A stretch of DNA of 64,000 nt from positions 1-64,000 of the forward strand of contig SVQY01000009.1 of assembly GCA_015065135.1 (NCBI GenBank). The letters are read 5' to 3'. Within the stretch, counting starts at the first letter, position 1. Each line of letters opens with the position of its first letter. Below are positions 1 through 8,238 of the stretch, in pieces. A program made the position numbers and the translations under genes. The DNA comes from Oscillospiraceae bacterium (GTDB lineage Bacteria; Bacillota; Clostridia; Oscillospirales; CAG-272). The notes beneath the pieces were generated by a model. It had not been told where the DNA came from and searched no databases. It saw nothing but the letters and a program-made list of their open reading frames with translations.

Positions 1-127
1 TTTGCCGAATTTTCGGCAGCGGGGCGATAATTACTAATGTTTATTGTTCGGTACGTCTTCAGATGTTGTCAGCACCATTGCCTTGAAGGCACGGTGCATA
101 CCGCCACTTGAAGTGGTGGTTATGATT
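1..127. repeat. Right part of a palindrome-rich mobile-like repeat (copy 1, cut by window edge)
   Basis: These 127 bases are identical to 56609-56735. The stretch ends in an imperfect palindrome, CCGCCACTT-ga-AGTGGTGG, and contains smaller hairpins (GCCGAA/TTCGGC and TGCCTT/AAGGCA). The left part of the element, visible in the second copy, lies outside the window. Subterminal hairpins of this kind resemble the ends of IS200/IS605-type elements or non-autonomous derivatives, but no transposase is present. The end of the repeat overlaps the stop codon of the next gene by two bases. Confidence 0.85.
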
Positions 128-314
128 ACTTCTTGGCCTTGAATACGAATTTGTAGGTGTAGCCTTTGCGAGCAGTGTCCATCTCGGTGAAGGTGACAAG
201 CTCCCAGCCCTGCTTTTCATAGGAGTTCAGGATCTCGGTCATTCTGTCATCCAGCTTTTGGATGTTGGTGCCGAACAGTCCGCTTTTGAATTCAATGCTG
301 ATAATTTTGTACAT
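126..314 (-). CDS. Small DUF4177-like protein
   Basis: This 62-residue protein has no signal peptide or membrane segment. The pattern of a short N-terminal strand (MYKIISIEF), a central helix over a leucine- and glutamate-rich stretch, then GWELVTFTEM and a final strand (YTYKFVFKAKK) resembles the DUF4177 family, whose role is unknown. The start is supported by an AAGGAGA site about 7 bases upstream. It lies just downstream of the polyamine operon on the same strand, but nothing shows that it belongs to that function. Confidence 0.7.
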   Translation of the reverse strand: MYKIISIEFKSGLFGTNIQKLDDRMTEILNSYEKQGWELVTFTEMDTARKGYTYKFVFKAKK

Positions 315-361
315 AGCTGTTTCTCCTTATATCATATCGTATTTTACGGTTGCAAGGAGAC

Positions 362-1636
362 TCAATCCTCCCAAAGGGTGTCGGTGTAACGCTTGCGCTT
401 GCGGCGGCGGATGTAGTAGAAAATACCAAAGCCAACAGCAGCGCCTGCGATGATGCACGCGATGATCATGATCGAGGAGCCGATCGAGCTTTCGATCTTC
501 AGCTCCTCCCAGAGGCTGTTCAGCAGCACCAGCTGCTCCTCGCCGAGGTTCTCATAGAATTGCATCTCCACATCCGCGGTGTCGTACAGGATCGACATCG
601 CATCGGGGTGAAGCTCCTCCATCGTGGCAATGTACTCCGCATCCTCGCGCACCGCCCTGTTGGGGGAGGCGTAGCAGATGTACTCCGCATTGGCACGGGC
701 GATCTCGGGGGAGAGCATAAAGTTGATGTAAAGCTCAGCCAGCTCGGGATTTTTGGAGGCGGTGGGCACGCACATGGCATCCACAAAGACGTTGGTGCCC
801 TCCTTCGGATAGAAGAAGCCCAGATCCTCGTTATCCTCGTACATAGTAAAGAAATCGCCGGCGTAGTAGGGGGCAAGCGCGGCAGAGCCGCTGCTCATCT
901 TGTTGTAGATCTCGTCCATCACATAGCCCTGCAGGATCGGCTTTTGCTGCATCAGCGAATCCAGCGCGGCGCGCCATTCGGCCTCGCTCGTGGTGTTGAC
1001 GGGTACGCCCTCCCTGAACATGGCGGTGGCAAAGGCATCGCGGGAGTTATTGAACTGCAGAATGTTACCCTTGTAGGCCTCGTTCCACATAATATCCCAG
1101 GAGCCCTCGCCGGCCTCGATCCTTTCAAGATCCTCGGCAAGCAGCATGCTCTTGTTGTAGATGATGCCCACGGTGCCGTAGGTGTAGGGCACCGAATAGG
1201 TCTTATCCGAGCCCTCGCTGTCAATGTCGTAATAGGGTCTGCCGTCGATCACCGCAGACATATCGATGTTGGAAAGATTGGGGATGTTTTCGGTGTTCAG
1301 CGGTCGCAGCATACCCTCCTTTAAAAGGCGCTCGACCATATAATCTGAGGGGATCACGATGTCGTAGGCGGTGGCACCGCTGCAGAGCTTGGCGTACATA
1401 TCCTCGTTGGAGGAGAAGGTGGAGTAGTTGACCTTCACCTTCATGCCCTGCGCGGCACACCACTCCTCAAAGGCGGCGTTGACGTCGGTGGAGCCCTCGG
1501 AGCCATCCGAGATATACTCGCCCCAGTTATAGACGTAAAGGGTGGTCACACCGCTCTCCTTGCCGCAGGAGGCAAAGAGGGGGAGTGAGAGCGAAAGCAG
1601 GCAAATGGCCAGCAACGTGGTGAGAAAACGCTTCAT
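362..1636 (-). CDS. potD: Spermidine/putrescine-binding lipoprotein with C-terminal membrane anchor
   Basis: This is the substrate-binding subunit of a polyamine ABC importer (424 aa). Residues 1-24 form a lipoprotein signal ending in the lipobox LFASC (Cys24). The mature part has the PotD-like opening TLYVYNWGEYI and the segments DIVIPSDYMVERL and SVPYTYGTVGIIYNK. It is longer than the usual ~350 aa because of a C-terminal tail with a hydrophobic helix (about residues 384-408) followed by the basic stretch RRRKRKR. The protein would therefore be held at both ends. Its ATG overlaps the potC stop by four bases, which fixes the start and shows translational coupling. It is the last gene of potABCD. 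Confidence 0.93.
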   Translation of the reverse strand: MKRFLTTLLAICLLSLSLPLFASCGKESGVTTLYVYNWGEYISDGSEGSTDVNAAFEEWCAAQGMKVKVNYSTFSSNEDMYAKLCSGATAYDIVIPSDYMVERLLKEGMLRPLNTENIPNLSNIDMSAVIDGRPYYDIDSEGSDKTYSVPYTYGTVGIIYNKSMLLAEDLERIEAGEGSWDIMWNEAYKGNILQFNNSRDAFATAMFREGVPVNTTSEAEWRAALDSLMQQKPILQGYVMDEIYNKMSSGSAALAPYYAGDFFTMYEDNEDLGFFYPKEGTNVFVDAMCVPTASKNPELAELYINFMLSPEIARANAEYICYASPNRAVREDAEYIATMEELHPDAMSILYDTADVEMQFYENLGEEQLVLLNSLWEELKIESSIGSSIMIIACIIAGAAVGFGIFYYIRRRKRKRYTDTLWED

Positions 1637-2448
1637 TGCATAGCCCCCCTTCTGCGCTTGGAGCGGTCTCCGATGCCGCCGGCAAAGTTGACCAGCAGCA
1701 AAAGCGCCAGGATGGCGATGATGATCAGCGTACAAAGCGCGTACATGCTGAATTTGACCTCGTGCGCCGTCTGATTGTAGATGTAAAGGGGCAGGGTCTG
1801 GAAATCGGGGGAGCTGACGAAATGGCTGATCACAAAGTCGTCCAGCGAGAGGGTGAAGGCCATGATCAGGCCGGAGATCACGCCGGGCAGGATCTGGGGC
1901 AGCTCCACCTTGAAAAAGGACTGAGCGGGGGTGCAGCCAAGATCCATCGCCGCCTCGCGCAGCGATTTGTCAAATTGGCTGAAGCGGGGCAGAACGGAAA
2001 GGATCACATAGGGCAGGCTGAAGGTGGTGTGGGCGATCAGCATCGTGCCAAAGCCCAGCGCGTCGGTGGCATGGAGCCAGCCGCCCACCGCCACAAAGAG
2101 CAGCATCATCGAAACACCGGTCACGATATCCGGGTTCATCATCGGGATATTGGTGACCGAGTTGATGGCACCCTTGAGATAGCGGTTGCGCATACGGTCA
2201 AGACCGAGCGCGGCAAAGGTACCGATCACGGTAGAGATGCCTGCGGAGCTGATAGCCAGCACCAGCGAGTTTTTCAGCGAGAGCAGCGCCGCGCTGTCGC
2301 GGAACAGCTCGCCGTACCAGTAGAAGGAAACGCCGGTGTACTCGGCAAAGGAGCCTCCCTCGTTGAAGGAGAAGATGACCAGCACCAGAATGGGTGCGTA
2401 CAGAAGGCCAAAGACCAGCCACATATAGATGCGGGAGAGCAGCTTCAT
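1633..2448 (-). CDS. potC: Spermidine/putrescine ABC transporter permease PotC
   Basis: This is an integral membrane permease (271 aa, about six hydrophobic segments) of the polyamine importer. The cytoplasmic loop that contacts the ATPase is visible as EAAMDLGCTPAQSFFKVELP, the EAA motif of binding-protein-dependent permeases. The start overlaps the potB stop by four bases (ATGA), and the stop overlaps potD in the same way. With PotB it should form the heterodimeric channel. Confidence 0.93.
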   Translation of the reverse strand: MKLLSRIYMWLVFGLLYAPILVLVIFSFNEGGSFAEYTGVSFYWYGELFRDSAALLSLKNSLVLAISSAGISTVIGTFAALGLDRMRNRYLKGAINSVTNIPMMNPDIVTGVSMMLLFVAVGGWLHATDALGFGTMLIAHTTFSLPYVILSVLPRFSQFDKSLREAAMDLGCTPAQSFFKVELPQILPGVISGLIMAFTLSLDDFVISHFVSSPDFQTLPLYIYNQTAHEVKFSMYALCTLIIIAILALLLLVNFAGGIGDRSKRRRGAMQ

Positions 2449-3275
2449 ACCATCATCCCCCTTTCATCCTCGTCGCTGAAGCGGTTCATCACCGCAATAG
2501 AGATGAGGATCAGGATCATCATCACCAGCGAGATGGCGGCGCCCACGTGATAGGTGGAGGGGTAGCGGAACTGGCGCTCGATGGTATCGCCGATCAGGTC
2601 GAAGTTACCGCCGCCCAGCTTCTGGGAAATGTAGAAGGTGGAGATGGAGGGCACAAAGACCATCGTGATGCCCGAAATGATGCCGGGGGTGGTCAGGGGC
2701 AGCACCACGCGGAACATGGTCTGAAAGCTGTTGCAGCCAAGGTCGGCCGCAGCCTCCAGATAGCGGGTGTCCATCTTTTGCATCGAGGTGAAGATGGGCA
2801 GCACCATATAGGGCAGAAAATCATAGATCATACCGAGGATCACCGCGCCGCCGGTGCCTACCATCTGGATCGGCTCCAGACCCATAGCGCCAAGCAGCGA
2901 GTTGATCAGGCCGCCGTTCTCCATCAGAGTCATCAGCGAATAGGTGCGGATGAGAAGGCTGATCCACATCGGCAGCATCAGCAGCACTGTCAGCAGCTTC
3001 TGGGTAGAGGGCTTGCAGCGAGACATGACGAAGGCCAGGGGATAGCCGATGAGCAGGCAGCAGAAGGTCGCCACCAGCGCAAAGCAGATGGAGGTGAGAA
3101 AGATCTCCCAATAAGAGGAGAGCGCGGCGATATTGCCAAAGGAAAAGCGCCCGGTCTTGCTGTCGGTAAAGGCGAAATAGAGCACGAACAGCAGCGGCGT
3201 CACGATGAACATGACCGCCCATACCGCATGCGGGACCGCGGCGGCACGCTCAAGGAGCGACAGCTTCTTCTTCAT
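2445..3275 (-). CDS. potB: Spermidine/putrescine ABC transporter permease PotB
   Basis: This is the second permease (276 aa) of the importer. It has about six hydrophobic segments and an EAA loop reading [21 protein letters not shown] placed the start at the MKKKLS methionine because an AGGAGGA site sits eight bases upstream; a start 18 bases further up has no such site. The gene begins inside the 3' end of potA (26-base overlap) and ends four bases into potC, so the four subunits are tightly coupled. Confidence 0.92.
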   Translation of the reverse strand: MKKKLSLLERAAAVPHAVWAVMFIVTPLLFVLYFAFTDSKTGRFSFGNIAALSSYWEIFLTSICFALVATFCCLLIGYPLAFVMSRCKPSTQKLLTVLLMLPMWISLLIRTYSLMTLMENGGLINSLLGAMGLEPIQMVGTGGAVILGMIYDFLPYMVLPIFTSMQKMDTRYLEAAADLGCNSFQTMFRVVLPLTTPGIISGITMVFVPSISTFYISQKLGGGNFDLIGDTIERQFRYPSTYHVGAAISLVMMILILISIAVMNRFSDEDERGMMV

Positions 3276-4395
3276 CTTCACTGTCCTCCTCACCGGGGTC
3301 GGAGAGATGGTCCATCTCGTCCGAGAAGGTGGAGTAATCGCCGAACTTGCCGGAGTACTCGGATTTTTTCATGACGTGGATGGCATCCGGCTCGATATAC
3401 AGGCCGATCTCCTGACCCTCTGCCACAAAGTCAGAGGTCTCGATCATCCACTTGAATCCGCAGACGTCCACAATGATCTCATAATAGTCACCCTTAAAGG
3501 TCACGCCCGAGACGGTGCCGGAGAGCATGCCCTTTTCCACGGGCACTACGTCCACGTCCTCGGGGCGGATGACGATATCCACCTGCTCGTTCTTGGCAAA
3601 GCCGCCGTCCACGCAGTCAAAGGTGTGACCGGCAAAGCGCGCCTTGTTGTCGGCAGGCATCACGCCGTCCAGAATATTGGATTCTCCGATAAAGTCGGCC
3701 ACAAAGGCGTTGACCGGCTCGTTATAGATATCGGTGGGGGTGCCGATCTGCTGAATGCGACCGTCGGCCATGACCACCACGGTATCCGACATGGAGAGGG
3801 CCTCCTCCTGGTCGTGGGTAACGTAGATAAAGGTGATGCCGGTATCGCGCTGGATGCGCTTGAGCTCGTTTTGCATATCCTTGCGCAGCTTCAGATCCAG
3901 TGCGCCGAGGGGCTCGTCCAAAAGCAGAACGCGGGGGCGATTGATCAGGGCGCGCGCAATGGCCACGCGCTGCTGCTGACCGCCCGAAAGGGTAGCGGGG
4001 CGACGGCTCTCAAAGCCCTTCAGTCCCGTCATGATCAGCATTTCCCGTACCCGTTCGCGGATCTCCTCCTCCTTGACCTTTTTGAGCCGAAGTCCGAAAG
4101 CTACGTTGTCATAAACGTTCAGGTGGGGGAAGAGGGCGTATTTCTGAAAAACGGTATTCACGTGACGCTTGTGAGCGGGAAGCTCGTTGATGCGCTCACC
4201 GTCAAAAAACACGTCACCCGTATCGGGCGTTTCAAAGCCGCCGATGATGCGCAGGGTCGTGGTCTTGCCGCATCCGGAGGGGCCCAGCAGGGTTACGAAT
4301 TCTTTGTCGTGGATATCAAGATCGATGCCGCAAAGGACCTGCTCTCCGTCAAAGGATTTCTCGATCGATCTCAACTTGATCAGCGTGTTGTTCAT
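3250..4395 (-). CDS. potA: Spermidine/putrescine ABC transporter ATPase PotA
   Basis: This is the ATP-binding subunit (381 aa) that powers polyamine uptake. It has Walker [10 protein letters not shown] (residues 38-46), the ABC signature [15 protein letters not shown], Walker [13 protein letters not shown], the switch histidine in [10 protein letters not shown], and a C-terminal TOBE-type region (about 280-360). The protein ends in an acidic tail rich in D and E. I prefer the ATG at 4395, twelve bases after AAGGAG; an in-frame TTG nine bases upstream is too close to that site. It is the first gene of the operon. Confidence 0.93.
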   Translation of the reverse strand: MNNTLIKLRSIEKSFDGEQVLCGIDLDIHDKEFVTLLGPSGCGKTTTLRIIGGFETPDTGDVFFDGERINELPAHKRHVNTVFQKYALFPHLNVYDNVAFGLRLKKVKEEEIRERVREMLIMTGLKGFESRRPATLSGGQQQRVAIARALINRPRVLLLDEPLGALDLKLRKDMQNELKRIQRDTGITFIYVTHDQEEALSMSDTVVVMADGRIQQIGTPTDIYNEPVNAFVADFIGESNILDGVMPADNKARFAGHTFDCVDGGFAKNEQVDIVIRPEDVDVVPVEKGMLSGTVSGVTFKGDYYEIIVDVCGFKWMIETSDFVAEGQEIGLYIEPDAIHVMKKSEYSGKFGDYSTFSDEMDHLSDPGEEDSEDEEEAVAP

Positions 4396-4451
4396 TCCAC
4401 ACAAATACTCCTTCTAACAAAATCAGAATTTTGCAAAAAGATAGCGTGAAA

Positions 4452-4471
4452 GGGGACGCAGAACCGTCCCC
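4452..4471 (-). promoter_or_regulatory. Hairpin in potA 5' leader
   Basis: A seven-pair stem, GGGGACG/CGTCCCC with a six-base loop, lies between the potA promoter and its ribosome site, so it would form in the untranslated leader. I do not recognise it as a known riboswitch; its role is unknown. Confidence 0.5.
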
Positions 4472-4488
4472 CCATACTATACAAGCGT

Positions 4489-4517
4489 ATTGTAACAGAA
4501 AGTATCGGAAAATGCAA
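4489..4517 (-). promoter_or_regulatory. potABCD promoter
   Basis: On the minus strand, a TTGCAT box at 4512-4517 is separated by 17 bases from TACAAT at 4489-4494, about 95 bases upstream of potA. Confidence 0.7.
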
Positions 4518-4648
4518 TAGTTTTTGACGATTTTTTTTGGATTTAACCGTAATCTGCCGTAATCAGCCGCAAAAAGCCGTGATTTTCCAGGGTTTTTCTC
4601 TCAAAAACTCGTTTTTCCTCCCATATGCTCTCAAATTCTCTCAAATGC

Positions 4649-5245
4649 TCACTTTTTTCGGGGAGGGCGACAAAGGGGCGCGGCATCGCTGCCGAGGGCA
4701 AGAAAAAGACGGGCGAAAAGCGAGGCGGAAAGCACCGCCAGCGCGGCATCCTCGCCATAGCGCAGCAGAAGGCAGGCCGAGAGCGAAAAGAGCAGGAGCA
4801 AGGAGAGGTAGGAGGAGCAAAACAGCGCCCGTGCGGCGGTCTCGGCACCGCGGAGGGCGGCCAGCACGGCGTGCAGCACGCGGCCACCGTCAAAGCCCTC
4901 GATGGGCAGCAGATTAAACAGCGCAAAGGAGAGGGTGGCGGTGCGCAGCGCGGCGCGGAAGGGGGTGACGGGAGGGATCAGCGCAAGCAGCAGCGAGGCG
5001 GTCGGCCCCGCCGCCGCCAGCAGCGCCTCGGAGCGGTAGGAGGGGATCTGGGCGGCAGGGTAGAGCTTTGCGCCCATCATATCCAGCTCCAGCAGTCGCA
5101 GGCGGATGCCGAGGCAGCGTGCCGCCAGCAGGTGGCCGCACTCGTGCAGGACTGCGGCCAGTACCGTGGCGGGCAGCAGCATATCCCGTTTGAATACAAG
5201 CGCCGCGATCAGCAGGATCGCGCCGGGGGTGATGCGGATCTTCAT
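4649..5245 (-). CDS. Site-2 protease family (M50) membrane metalloprotease
   Basis: This is an intramembrane zinc protease of the SpoIVFB/site-2 type (198 aa), with several hydrophobic segments. The zinc site HECGH is at residues 34-38, and the third ligand lies in NLLPIEGFDGGR (Asp119), with AAAGPTASLL between them as in the family. No PDZ or CBS domain is attached. The start was chosen for the GGGAGG site just upstream (TTTGGGAGGAAGCT before ATG). The substrate is unknown. It is transcribed away from the neighbouring ComEC-like gene. Confidence 0.88.
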   Translation of the reverse strand: MKIRITPGAILLIAALVFKRDMLLPATVLAAVLHECGHLLAARCLGIRLRLLELDMMGAKLYPAAQIPSYRSEALLAAAGPTASLLLALIPPVTPFRAALRTATLSFALFNLLPIEGFDGGRVLHAVLAALRGAETAARALFCSSYLSLLLLFSLSACLLLRYGEDAALAVLSASLFARLFLALGSDAAPLCRPPRKK

Positions 5246-5369
5246 AGCTTCCTCCCAAAGGTTACTGAAGGATTTTATGCGCGGCAGGCGTGCATCTTGC
5301 CAAAAATTCACTTTCGGGCTATGCAAAGCACGGCTTTTGTGCTACAATATTAGAAAAGGAGGTGAGCGT

Positions 5370-6197
5370 GTGCGAAAATTTTGTCTTTTGCTGCTGATCG
5401 GCATTCTCCTGCTGACAGGCTGTCAACGTCATGAGCCGCACGCGCTGACCGTGACCGTGGCCGATGTGGGACAGGGCGATTGCACGGTGGTCCGCCTGGG
5501 CGAGGCGGTGCTCGTGATCGATACGGGCGACCCCACCGCAAGAGAAAAGGTGCACGCGCTGCTGCGCACGCAGGGGATAGAACGGATCGACTATCTGCTG
5601 CTCACCCATCCCCATGAGGATCATTACGGCAACGCCCGTATGCTGCTGCAGAGCTTTGCGGTGGGGATGCTGATCCTGCCGCCCGTGGCAGGGGAGGAGG
5701 CCGCCTACGATTACGTGACCGAGGCCGCCACCGCACGGGGCGTACCGCTTCATTATGCCGCGGCGGGTGACCGCTTTGCGCTGGGCGATGCCGCGCTTGA
5801 GGTGCTGGCGGTGCTGGAGGGCGCAGCCGCGCTCAATGATGCCGGCGTGATGCTGCGTGTCTCCTTTGGCGAGACCGCCTTCCTCTTTACCGGAGACGGT
5901 GAGGCGGCGGCCGAGGCGCATCTGCTCGCCACCGTGCCGCCCGAAAAGCTGAAATGCGATCTGCTCAAGGCGGGGCATCACGGCTCAGAGACCTCCACCT
6001 CGGCGGCGCTGCTGGCAGCGGCCGCGCCGACCTACGTGGCCGTCTCCTGCGGCAAGGATAACGAATACGGCTTTCCGCACGCCGCGCTGAACGAGCGATT
6101 GGCGGCGGCAGGCGTCACGGTGCATCGCACCGATCTGCAGGGAGACATCTGCTACACCAGTGACGGCACCGCGGTGCGGGTCACCACGAAAAAGTGA
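5370..6197 (+). CDS. ComEC/Rec2-like metallo-beta-lactamase-fold lipoprotein
   Basis: This 275-residue exported protein has a lipobox at LLLTGC (Cys18), followed by a metallo-beta-lactamase fold. The metal site is THPHEDHYG (His80, His82, Asp84, His85), with GLKAGHH-like DLLKAGHHGSETSTS further on. The opening ADVGQGDCTVV is typical of the detached C-terminal domain of ComEC. Stand-alone lipoproteins of this type may hydrolyse nucleic acid outside the cell, but the substrate cannot be read here. The start is GTG at 5370, seven bases after AGGAGG. Confidence 0.88.
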   Translation: MRKFCLLLLIGILLLTGCQRHEPHALTVTVADVGQGDCTVVRLGEAVLVIDTGDPTAREKVHALLRTQGIERIDYLLLTHPHEDHYGNARMLLQSFAVGMLILPPVAGEEAAYDYVTEAATARGVPLHYAAAGDRFALGDAALEVLAVLEGAAALNDAGVMLRVSFGETAFLFTGDGEAAAEAHLLATVPPEKLKCDLLKAGHHGSETSTSAALLAAAAPTYVAVSCGKDNEYGFPHAALNERLAAAGVTVHRTDLQGDICYTSDGTAVRVTTKK

Positions 6198-6209
6198 AAG
6201 GGAAGGATC

Positions 6210-7160
6210 ATGACCGAGCTTGAAAATAACCGAAAAACGGCACCCGTTGTGGGGCGTTTTGCGCCAACGCCCAGCGGCAGGCTGCATTTGGGCAACCTGA
6301 TGTGCGCGATGCTCTCCTGGCTTTCCGCCAGGGCGCAGGGCGGTAAGGTGCTTTTGCGCATCGAGGATCTGGATGCCGCCAGATGCCCCTTTATGGGGGA
6401 GAACACCAAGTACCTGCTGGATGATCTCGCCTGGATGGGGCTGGACTTTGACGGTGAGGTGCTGTGGCAATCCAAAAGAAGCGAAATTTACGATACGTAT
6501 TGCGAAAAGCTGAACGAAAAGGGTCTGCTTTACCCCTGCTACTGCTCCCGTGCGGAGCTGCATGCGGCCAGCGCCCCCCATCGCTCCGACGGGGTGCCGA
6601 AATACGATCGCAAATGCTGGTATCGGCTGCAGGCAGGGGATCCGCCCCCCGCAGGGCGCAAGCCTGCGCTGCGCGTGCGTGTGCCCGATGCGGTGATCGG
6701 CTTTCAGGATGGCCTGCAGGGCTATTACAGCGAAAATCTGGCAGAGGATTGCTCGGATTTTGTGGTGCGCCGCTCGGATGGCGTCTATGCCTATCAGTTG
6801 GCTGTGGTGGTGGACGACGGCCTCTCGGGGGTCACCGAGATCGTGCGCGGCAATGACCTTTTGGATAGCACGCCGCGGCAGATGTTTTTGCAGGAGATAT
6901 TCGGCTTTTCTCACCCCGTTTACAGGCATATTCCGCTGCTGACCGATGCCGCAGGCCGCCGACTTTCCAAGCGCGACGGCGACGGCTGTATGGAGAACGT
7001 GCGCGCGCGCTATACGGACGCGCGCCCCGTGATCGGCGCGCTGGCCGCCGCACTGGGGCTGATCCCCACACCGGAGAGCATCTCGCTGCGGGAGCTGATC
7101 CCGCTCTTTGACTGGGAGAAGCTGCCCCGTGATGCCGTGCTGCTGCCCGAGGGATTTTGA
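6210..7160 (+). CDS. gluQ: Glutamyl-queuosine tRNA(Asp) synthetase
   Basis: This 316-residue class I synthetase lacks an anticodon-binding domain. It has the HIGH-type motif FAPTPSGRLHLGN (residues 12-24) and the KMSKS-type motif LSKRDGD. The zinc site CYC...YDRKC has the spacing known for GluQRS (Cys-x-Cys, then Tyr-x3-Cys). Known members attach glutamate to the queuosine base at position 34 of tRNA(Asp). It starts 12 bases after the ComEC-like gene and shares its transcript, ending at the hairpin at 7181. Confidence 0.88.
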   Translation: MTELENNRKTAPVVGRFAPTPSGRLHLGNLMCAMLSWLSARAQGGKVLLRIEDLDAARCPFMGENTKYLLDDLAWMGLDFDGEVLWQSKRSEIYDTYCEKLNEKGLLYPCYCSRAELHAASAPHRSDGVPKYDRKCWYRLQAGDPPPAGRKPALRVRVPDAVIGFQDGLQGYYSENLAEDCSDFVVRRSDGVYAYQLAVVVDDGLSGVTEIVRGNDLLDSTPRQMFLQEIFGFSHPVYRHIPLLTDAAGRRLSKRDGDGCMENVRARYTDARPVIGALAAALGLIPTPESISLRELIPLFDWEKLPRDAVLLPEGF

Positions 7161-7180
7161 GCACCGCGAGAGGGAAGAAC

Positions 7181-7219
7181 AGAAAAAGGGCGTGCCCGAT
7201 CGGGCACGCCCTTTTTCTG
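7181..7219. terminator. Bidirectional terminator between gluQ and the AraC gene
   Basis: A long perfect stem (AAAAAGGGCGTGCCCG and its complement) with A and T runs on its flanks lies between two convergent genes. Confidence 0.88.
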
Positions 7220-7318
7220 TTTGGCCAGTGTGGTCAATTTAGATGCATCTGCCAAAACGCGAAAAGCCGGTGCCTTCAAATTTCCCGATCATAGTATCGC
7301 CGATGACTTCAGCTGCTT

Positions 7319-8110
7319 TTATACGATGTTCATGGCATCTTTATACTCGGTGGGTGTTTGTCCGTAGACCGCCTGAAAGGCTCGGTTAAAGCTTCGGATG
7401 CTGCCAAAGCCCGACTCATATGCGATCTGAGAGAAGCTGGCATCCGTGGTTTTGATCAGCCTTGCCGCATGCTCACAGCGACGATACTGTAAATATCGCT
7501 GAAAGCCCACGCCCGTATGCCGGGAAAAGATCTTACTGAGGGTCACGGGGTGAACGCCCACCGCCCGCGCCACGCTTTCCAGAGAGGTATCCTCATAAAA
7601 ATGCCCGTTCACGTATTCCAGGCTTCTTGCTACCGTATCGTCAAAGGGCGTTTCCCGCTCCTCAAAGCAGCATCCTCGCCACGCATCGTAGCACAACGGC
7701 GCCAATACTGCCTCGGCGCGCATATAATCCGCCGTATTGCTGCTCTGAGGCAGCAGCTCCTCCGAAAGTCGCATGGCTGCCTTTGAAACGGCAAACAAAT
7801 GGGAGGTCGGCACGTTCCCCTTCACAAACTCAAAAAAGTGTCGCACCATCTCCTTGGAAAAGGCCAGCACGTGACAATGGTTGGGCGAAGCGGAATGAAA
7901 GCTGTGGACCTCAAAGGGGGCAACGAGGACTCCGTAGCCTGCGGGGATGTCGTACTCGGTTTTCGAAATTGTCATGTGCAAGATCCCTTCCGTCACCAGC
8001 ACGATCTCCATCGTTGCGTGAAGATGTGATACGCACTTCACGTTCACGTGGCGCTCCGATAAGAATGAAAATAGAGCGCTTTGGTTTTCTCGCAGCCCGT
8101 TTCGTTGCAT
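7319..8110 (-). CDS. AraC family transcriptional regulator
   Basis: This 263-residue regulator has an N-terminal cupin-like ligand domain (about residues 20-100, with SHLHATMEIVLVTEG and APFEVHSFH) and a C-terminal double helix-turn-helix (LESVARAVGVHPVTLSKIF, then FSQIAYESGFGSIRSFNRAF with the closing P-T-E-Y). The start at 8110 follows GGAGG by five bases; an ATG 12 bases upstream overlaps that site. It is divergent from a beta-helix protein and a GH2 enzyme, so it probably controls them in response to a sugar. Confidence 0.9.
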   Translation of the reverse strand: MQRNGLRENQSALFSFLSERHVNVKCVSHLHATMEIVLVTEGILHMTISKTEYDIPAGYGVLVAPFEVHSFHSASPNHCHVLAFSKEMVRHFFEFVKGNVPTSHLFAVSKAAMRLSEELLPQSSNTADYMRAEAVLAPLCYDAWRGCCFEERETPFDDTVARSLEYVNGHFYEDTSLESVARAVGVHPVTLSKIFSRHTGVGFQRYLQYRRCEHAARLIKTTDASFSQIAYESGFGSIRSFNRAFQAVYGQTPTEYKDAMNIV

Positions 8111-8143
8111 ATTTGCCTCCATTCGGCTAAATTTTGTCTATAT

Positions 8144-8189
8144 ATTATACCACATCTGTCTTGCAAAGACAAGCGGTGTTTGCTATAAT
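8144..8189. promoter_or_regulatory. Divergent promoters and candidate AraC operator
   Basis: Rightward promoter: TTGCAA (8161-8166), 17 bases, TATAAT (8184-8189). Leftward promoter: TTGTCT (8167-8172), 17 bases, TATAAT (8144-8149). The two -35 boxes lie back to back under a perfect 15-base palindrome, TGTCTTGCAAAGACA (8157-8171), a candidate operator for the AraC-type regulator. Confidence 0.7.
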
Positions 8190-8238
8190 TTTATCAACAG
8201 ACTGTTATATTCTTATCAACAGTGAAGGGGGATTCTTT

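Noticed and set aside
7243-7318. A short open stretch after the AraC gene on the minus strand
   Set aside because: It reads 26 codons without a start or ribosome site; too short to call a gene remnant.
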